Shown here: piece by piece, positions 62,101 to 64,000 of the stretch
Layout: each line of letters opens with the position of its first letter
Position numbering within the stretch: the stretch's first letter is position 1
Assembly: GCF_021869535.1 (NCBI RefSeq)
Contig: NW_026262712.1
Coordinates: forward strand, 97,104,140 to 97,168,139
DNA from: Mytilus californianus
Lineage: Eukaryota > Mollusca > Bivalvia > Mytilida > Mytilidae
Length of the DNA: 64,000 nucleotides
Direction of reading: 5' to 3'
Translations under genes and position numbers: made by a program
Notes under the pieces: model-generated
Seen by the model: only the letters and a program-made list of their open reading frames with translations
The model's database searches: none
What the model was told of the DNA's origin: nothing

Positions 62101-63636
62101 ACTTCTCATTCACTGTGTAAACCACTCTTACATCAATTTTCTAATAACAGCCTGAATCAGTTAATGTAATAATGTTTTGATCTTAAATTTGATGTGGGTA
62201 TTGCCCCTGTGGGTGTCTTCCCGCTATCATGATACAGGCTCACTGAAAATGACTGTACTTTTAAGAATTGTTCAGATCAAACATTGTTTACTAGTGCCAA
62301 TATCAAATAATTAATAAACACCTATTTATACTCGGCTTATCATTTTGCTAAAAGTGACTGTTCACAAACATGCCTGTCAAGGAAACCATTTTATTTATAA
62401 AAAAAAACCATATGTTGCAGAAAGTAAATCATTGTGCATGAATCTTTGAGTTTATCTTACTAGCTAATTGACAAATGCAATAAATCTATTCAAAATATTA
62501 AGTGTACCTTAGTATTTTATGATCTTTTTTTAATACACTGCAGTGTTTAATGTCAATTTTACAATGCAAATTGATAGAATCCCCACCCTCCTGTTTACTG
62601 CTCACAAGAATTTTGATGCAGCACCTTTTGTTACGACACTGATACAAATAAAAGAAATGAGGAGCAGCGTTCGACATTGACAGGGGTCAGATTGCCCAGG
62701 ACAAATTAAAACCAGAAAATCTGACAACCAAGAGCTTCGAAGCAGTTGTCAAGTTGGACAAGTAGAGAATAACTAATACAACTAAATAGAAATGCAGAAT
62801 CTCTCATGAACACTTGTTTTTAATCAATTGTTAAAATACGGCCTCATGCACCACATCGAAAAATTCATTTATATTTACTAGTCCCTTAATTTCTACTTGC
62901 TGGATATTTTTCTTGATATTTACAAATTAGATAATCAAAATATGATTAGTGTGCTTACATATATTATAGAACATCAATCATATCTATCTATTTTTGTTGG
63001 TTTAATAAGGAATCATCAAGTCTATCTATTATCACAACTGTTGTTTTCAAAAACTGATTATGATGATCTACAGGTATATAGAAGAAAATTAAAAAGATCG
63101 CATATTCAATTAAAACAAACTTTCTCCTGGAAATATTACATAAAAAGGATAACAGGAATCACCCAAATTATAGGACAGATTTACAAACCATACCAACCAC
63201 CAACACTATACTTCTCAAAATGAAAATATTTGGCATTTTTAAGTCAATAATAAAAATTTTGACAAGTGTTTTTACCTTTCTGACAAGTAAATTGTCTCTG
63301 ACGCTTATCAAAAGTGACAAATTGGATTGTATATTATTTATTGAAGACATACTATTAGACACCCTTTTCAGCGCTGTGACTCTTGACTGTACTTATGTTT
63401 ATTCCAGAGTTATATACACTGTATCTGCAACAAATGGAGGGTTTGTTAAGGTACAAGATCGTGATGCACATTTCAACAGAAATGTAGATGTCATAAACCA
63501 ATACTTTTATCAAGGACAGACAACCACTAGAGATTTTGAGTACCATTGGGACCTAGAACTACCATATCACTGCTCTGTGGCGTCGGGAACAGCTTGTCCT
63601 CCCTTTGTTTCTGTACAGTCAGATATAACAAATAAT
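37254..63636 (+). CDS. Gene 2: 5' part of a secreted Gla-like/EGF-like modular protein (9 exons, partial at 3' end)
   Basis: Joined exons: 37254-37314, 43775-43956, 45595-45703, 52867-53034, 56031-56177, 58792-58905, 59595-59855, 60311-60437, 63408-63636; 1398 nt, 466 codons, open throughout, with GT-AG ends and matched phases at all eight junctions. Order: signal peptide (residues 1 to about 18), a short acidic leader with an RxxR site (32-35), a Gla-like segment (about 46-75), cysteine-rich and EGF-like region (about 90-260), an unrecognised region (261-390), then a segment resembling gene 1 modules (390-466). The last donor shows that the gene continues past the window. Likely an extracellular protein; if the Gla-like segment is carboxylated, it would bind calcium or membranes, but that is inference. 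Orientation and module type suggest a tandem relation with gene 1. Confidence 0.82.
37541..38178 (+). repeat. Recent ~319-bp direct tandem duplication
   Basis: Two units (37541-37860 and 37861-38178) are almost identical, sharing 'tttttcaggagtccgaaatt', 'cagccggctaacaccat' and 'aatcgccaatggcagtcagc', with only scattered substitutions and small indels. It lies in intron 1 of gene 2. No coding. Confidence 0.9.
38586..38640 (+). mobile_element. tRNA-like SINE fragment
   Basis: 'cctcggtggtcttgtggtag' followed by 'gttcgcctcgagtgcgggag' resembles a tRNA 5' half and anticodon arm, cut at the B box ('gtcgtagatta'). It is followed by (gtaa)n and a retroelement tail, so it is a fragment and not a tRNA gene. 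Confidence 0.5.
38641..38940 (-). mobile_element. Non-LTR retroelement 3' tail, minus orientation
   Basis: (gtaa)n tail followed by 'aaattttatttaaagtcggc', the same junction as 31676-31720. The interior is AT-rich without a frame. Confidence 0.5.
40520..40610 (-). mobile_element. SINE fragment related to 10005-10262
   Basis: Minus strand has 'gttgtgagttagaaccccgc', matching the B-box region of the SINE at 10005-10262, and the preceding 'cgctagcctgtaaactc' block. The tRNA head is truncated. Confidence 0.5.
40600..40900 (+). repeat. Purine-rich low-complexity repeat
   Basis: Loose ~17-20-bp repeats of the form 'aacgagacaatcccaaa'. No gene; the minus open frame here is a composition effect. 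Confidence 0.5.
41333..41405. repeat. Perfect 17-bp inverted repeat
   Basis: 'aagatatctcataaagt' at 41333-41349 pairs with 'actttatgagatatctt' at 41389-41405; the spacer contains further 'aagatatttt' copies. Probably a small foldback element. Confidence 0.65.
42449..42840 (-). other. Minus-strand exon-like segments inside the TIR element
   Basis: On the minus strand, 42840-42759 follows an acceptor-like 'ttttattctag', reads 'ERSAEEIIICLGMLKEEIKN' then 'SSKYAA', and ends at 'gtaaga'. Then 42502-42449 follows 'tatatttcag' and reads 'AIDQQLGTKKGEALIDL' before TAA. As written, the two phases do not match (phase 2 out, phase 0 in), so this is either a damaged captured gene or a chance pairing. 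Family not recognised. Confidence 0.35.
42939..43130 (+). other. 63-codon open frame with an internal 11-bp inverted repeat
   Basis: Frame 'MLIVHIGSAYENNELDMT' onwards to TAA is less AT-rich than its surroundings. Inside it, 'ctcggcagatt' and 'aatctgccgag' form an 11-bp perfect inverted repeat around a 23-nt loop. No homology recognised; it could be part of the captured segment. Confidence 0.2.
43775..43956 (+). CDS. Gene 2 exon 2 (RxxR site and Gla-like segment)
   Basis: Acceptor 'caaaatattttag' ends at 43774; donor 'gtacgt'. Phase 1 in, phase 0 out; the earlier 'tttttacag' at 43747-43755 would break frame. Residues 21-81: 'SFKRPQRSG' offers a furin-like RPQR, then 'ALDFLHHREKRGLSEECREG' and 'CSWEELLETYE'. 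This parallels the vertebrate Gla core (FLEE...LERECxEExCsxEEA), with Cys61 and Cys65 one residue closer than usual and about eight Glu available. The Gla assignment is pattern-based. Confidence 0.82.
43962..44400 (+). repeat. Pyrimidine-rich repeat, copy 2
   Basis: Begins 6 nt after the exon 2 donor with 'gggtctggat' and 'ttctgtattctttaaat', as at 35810. Its open frames are hydrophobic artefacts of T-rich sequence. Confidence 0.6.
44430..44625 (+). repeat. Degenerate (CATC)n / (CATA)n microsatellite
   Basis: Repeated 'atccatccat' and 'catacatacat' tracts with interruptions. No other signal. Confidence 0.75.
44690..45540 (+). repeat. Minisatellite 1 (~45 bp unit) upstream of gene 2 exon 3
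   Basis: About 18-20 diverged copies of a unit with 'ggtagttactgacatctcgc' then 'cttgtccaataatttgtctt'. A single ~50-bp unit of this array reappears inside minisatellite 2 at about 46591-46640. The minus open frame across it is repetitive and not a gene. Confidence 0.88.
45595..45703 (+). CDS. Gene 2 exon 3
   Basis: Acceptor 'cgtatttacag', donor 'gtaagt'. Phase 0 in, phase 1 out. Residues 82-118, 'WNCGPLNCPAGCHAVNHD' then 'FSHSDSLTVACD', four cysteines. Sandwiched between two minisatellites; its last ~45 bp are the source of the repeat that fills the following intron. Confidence 0.85.
45704..51510 (+). repeat. Minisatellite 2: amplified exon 3 3' edge plus splice donor
   Basis: Roughly 75-80 units, mainly 68 bp with some 56-bp units. 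A unit runs 'aagtatcaaattgtagaata', 'caccaagacttctctcacag', 'cgatagtctgactgttgcat' and 'gtgatcgt'. The part from 'acttctctca' to 'gtgatc' plus 'gtaagt' is the end of exon 3 and its donor. Short units ('gtaagtatcaaatcacgact', near 45704, 48010, 48280 and 51160) resemble the founder junction. Interrupted by a LINE fragment at 49691-50140 and by a piece of minisatellite 1. Confidence 0.95.
49691..50140 (+). mobile_element. LINE 3' end with (ATT)n tail inside minisatellite 2
   Basis: The + frame reads 'SASANQKYNTRFSSSDNFII', 'PKPNTELYKSSFS', a stop, then 'NGPKVWNALSGSIKK' and 'LEFKHNYKSMYF' before TAA. This is the usual C-terminus of LINE ORF2 ('F..P...T...K.SFSY.G..VWN.L'), with the Tyr codon turned to TAA. 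An untranslated stretch and (att)n close it. The 82-codon minus frame here is spurious. Confidence 0.85.
51510..52860. other. Intron DNA without gene
   Basis: AT-rich. One diverged GGTATGAGTGCCAATGAGAC-type piece at about 52020-52130 ('ccaatgagacaattatccac'). Nothing else recognised. Confidence 0.5.
52867..53034 (+). CDS. Gene 2 exon 4 (cysteine-rich)
   Basis: Acceptor 'acatcattttaag', donor 'gtaagt'. Phase 1 in and out. Residues 118-174: 'HCDRKGNPAACDKLY', 'GTCTAVDVCSGCNDGFYGG' then 'KYCY', consistent with a degenerate EGF or laminin-EGF-like fold. The longer open frame here in another register (52741-53052) is the shadow. Confidence 0.83.
53380..53560 (+). mobile_element. Fragment of a bivalve interspersed repeat
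   Basis: 'catattcctgacttggtaca', 'ggcatttt', 'gtagaaaatggtggatt' match the insert at 28490-28560. No frame. Confidence 0.5.
53850..55850. repeat. GATC/CGATCG-rich minisatellite field
   Basis: Units of roughly 80 bp rich in 'acgattgatcacgattgat', 'ccctcgatcgttacgatag' and 'atcaactcaatcaactcaat' occupy about 53850-54320 and 54600-55080. A second unit type, 'gttgattgaattgatcaact' with 'acgatcgtaacgattg', fills 55270-55850. The spacers at 54340-54510 and 55090-55250 ('caagattcgtttgtctt') are related, so a larger ~750-bp segment is duplicated. Confidence 0.85.
56031..56177 (+). CDS. Gene 2 exon 5 (cysteine-rich)
   Basis: Acceptor 'tctccttttag', donor 'gtaaga'. Phase 1 in and out. Residues 174-223: 'CGKIDNCLHRRCTDNN', 'LLCVWCDGE', 'YWKAYTGEVDSRKSCQ'; six cysteines. 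No named domain recognised beyond EGF-like spacing in its first half. Confidence 0.85.
56199..56600 (+). mobile_element. GGTATGATTGCCAATGAGAC-type repeat, 5' part of a Penelope-like insertion
   Basis: 'gaagatttggtatgattgcc' then 'aactataggtcaacgtacgg', 'aggccccgaaatgaa', 'gtggtgttacagtacaacat' and 'actcatcagat', running straight into the RT frame. The same string occurs inverted at 61030-61440 without the RT. Confidence 0.75.
56609..57549 (+). mobile_element. Penelope-like reverse transcriptase fragment with one in-frame stop
   Basis: One frame reads 'LLEYIQSKTLSSCNS', 'KTFDISTLYTSIPHSKL' (motif A region), 'GVRVFQQTVGIPMGTNCAPL' (motif B), 'STFRCIDDVLSLNN' (motif C, usually YIDD, here CIDD), 'SPSYLDLHLEI', then a TAG at 57343-57345 and on through 'IRYSRACVSYHDFLDRRLLL', 'LRKYYGRHHELVDRYGI' to TAA at 57547. 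Catalytic aspartates are present. No GIY-YIG domain follows. Penelope-like is favoured from motif style; other RT lineages are possible. Confidence 0.75.
57550..57900 (+). mobile_element. Penelope-like element 3' region
   Basis: 'gcaacacgacgggtgccaca', 'gagcaggatctgcttacc', 'gagcacctgagatcaccc' and 'gtgttgcttagtctttggtt'; also present at 28640-28800 (+) and 61440-61790 (-). No credible independent gene. Confidence 0.7.
57909..58302 (+). repeat. Left arm of an inverted repeat pair around exons 6-8
   Basis: 'caacaaaaagacactaagta' through 'ggatcgataagtttac' is the inverse of 60589-60970, with indels. It belongs to the same element family as the flanking Penelope-like sequence. Confidence 0.85.
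58792..58905 (+). CDS. Gene 2 exon 6 (EGF-like domain)
   Basis: Acceptor 'ttttattttacag', donor 'gtaagt'. Phase 1 in and out, a self-contained EGF exon. Residues 223-261: 'CSWRTDSTRCYPGTCVDG' then 'AAHCQCADNFSGTHCE'. Spacing C-x8-C-x4-C-x7-C-x-C-x8-C fits a canonical EGF, and 'NFSGTHCE' has the usual Gly before the last Cys. No calcium-binding consensus at the start. Confidence 0.92.
59148..59358. mobile_element. MITE related to 12612-12803
   Basis: 'attctgtaaattcagaaatt' at the left and 'aatttctgaattttcagta' at the right, inverse of each other with two mismatches; interior diverged. Confidence 0.75.
59595..59855 (+). CDS. Gene 2 exon 7
   Basis: Acceptor 'cacctttttcag', donor 'gtatgg'. Phase 1 in and out. 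Residues 261-348: 'PLILLNHGQFYESAQKM', 'DGHPIVWSNFIMFSLVEAVM' and 'RDFKVGLVEMKTSLALYRG'. No cysteines, mixed helix and strand. Domain not recognised. Confidence 0.9.
60311..60437 (+). CDS. Gene 2 exon 8
   Basis: Acceptor 'atctttttcag', donor 'gtacgt'. Phase 1 in, phase 2 out. Residues 348-390: 'GSLIDTRKQFCQPLSKYD', 'KLMCNQSFDISSWLPFKHMD'; two cysteines. Continues the unrecognised region of exon 7. Confidence 0.87.
60589..60970 (-). repeat. Right arm of an inverted repeat pair around exons 6-8
   Basis: Minus-strand copy of 57909-58302, sharing 'atgaccttgtgcaatgccaa'-type and 'tacagatctgagagtactcg' segments. Confidence 0.85.
60970..61440 (-). mobile_element. GGTATGATTGCCGATGAGAC-type repeat, minus, lacking the RT interior
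   Basis: On the minus strand it reads as 56199-56600 up to 'actcatcagatg' and then passes directly to 'gtggacgtgaccgggtactt', the sequence that follows the RT at 57880. So this copy is an internally deleted (or RT-free) version of the 56199-58302 element. Confidence 0.75.
61440..61790 (-). mobile_element. Penelope-like 3' region, minus strand, with nested repeat
   Basis: Minus strand carries 'gtcgtgttgc'-flanked text matching 57560-57790. A GGTATGAGTGCCAATGAGAC-type piece (61512-61600) is inserted within it. Confidence 0.7.
61800..63400. other. Intron DNA without gene
   Basis: AT-rich. The 108-codon open frame at 62897-63223 and the part of the frame before 63408 have intron-like composition and no splice support. 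Confidence 0.5.
63408..63636 (+). CDS. Gene 2 exon 9 (last in window)
   Basis: Acceptor 'tttattccag', donor 'gtaagt' at 63637. Phase 2 in, phase 0 out. Residues 390-466: 'KVIYTVSATNGGFVKVQDRD' resembles the 'YVTTIATNAAG' strand of gene 1 modules; 'YHWDLELPYHCSVASG', 'ACPPFVSVQSD' follow. The gene continues beyond the window. Confidence 0.87.
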
Positions 63637-64000
63637 GTAAGTATTTCACGGTTATTACAAACTTGGTCTACTAAGGATGCTAACATTAATCAAAAATCTT
63701 TTAATATTAAATTTGAAAATGTCAAAAACCGAGTACAATATAAAAACAAGGACATGGTTAAGATGCAAATGTGTTCATTCATTAGATAAGAGAAAGATTA
63801 GATAAGAGAAAGACAAACTATTGCATGATATTTTCTTATTATTATACTTGGCTCAAATAATACACAATAGTGGTTTACTTTAATAAGACCTATGATAATA
63901 ATTGAGCCGCTTTAAAACACTTTTTAGATCTCTAAAACGTAACGACCAATTTTACATTTTACCCAAGATTGAATATATCAAGATAAATAGGTGAAGAAAT
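63637..64000 (+). other. Gene 2 intron, continuing off the window
   Basis: AT-rich, no coding signal; a short direct repeat 'gataagagaaaga' at 63786-63811. Confidence 0.6.

Noticed and set aside
62897..63407. Open frames before exon 9 as coding
   Set aside because: AT-rich Ile/Leu/Lys/Phe composition, no donor-acceptor support, and the phase-2 acceptor at 63407 explains the coding start.

Overview
The window is nuclear DNA of a mollusc, most likely a mytilid mussel (Mytilus or a close relative). Evidence: roughly two-thirds A+T, multi-exon genes with GT-AG introns, no bacterial-type operons, and dense interspersed repeats of kinds I associate with bivalve genomes (the GGTATGAGTGCCAATGAGAC-type repeat, AGCTCACC...GGTGAGC framed elements, tRNA-derived SINEs, Penelope-like reverse transcriptase). 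The species is inferred, not proven.

Two protein-coding genes can be reconstructed, both on the + strand; every consecutive exon junction was checked for GT-AG ends and matching codon phase. Gene 1 (45-25173) is the 3' part of a large secreted or extracellular protein: 17 exons, 1249 codons in the window, running in from the left edge and ending at a TAA. It is built of repeated beta-sandwich-like modules, most ending in a 'V/I-D-x-T-x-P' signature, with a cysteine-rich insert and a jelly-roll-like (DUF642/CBM-like) domain in one unusually long exon. Gene 2 (37254-63636, continuing off the right edge) is the 5' part of another secreted protein: signal peptide, a short Gla-like segment, a cysteine-rich/EGF-like region, then an unrecognised domain that starts to resemble gene 1's modules. 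The two may be tandem paralogues.

Layout: 1-25173 gene 1 exons and repeat-filled introns; 25174-about 25800 its 3' UTR; about 25800-37250 intergenic DNA with retroelement fragments, a tandemly duplicated SINE and AT-rich sequence; 37254-63636 gene 2 with very large introns holding TIR elements, three large minisatellite fields, Penelope-like copies and SINE pieces; 63637-64000 intron.

The most striking feature is a recurring relation between exon edges and tandem repeats. In gene 2, the last ~45 bp of exon 3 with its 5' splice site has been amplified into roughly 75-80 copies filling 5.8 kb of the next intron, each copy retaining a 3'-like and a 5'-like splice site. Smaller versions occur in gene 1 at exon 6 (3' edge), exon 15 (5' edge) and exon 11 (the array runs into the acceptor). 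Other notable points are a TIR transposon ending 17 nt before a splice acceptor, an inverted element pair enclosing gene 2 exons 6-8, and seven mutually unlike intronic elements sharing one terminal architecture.
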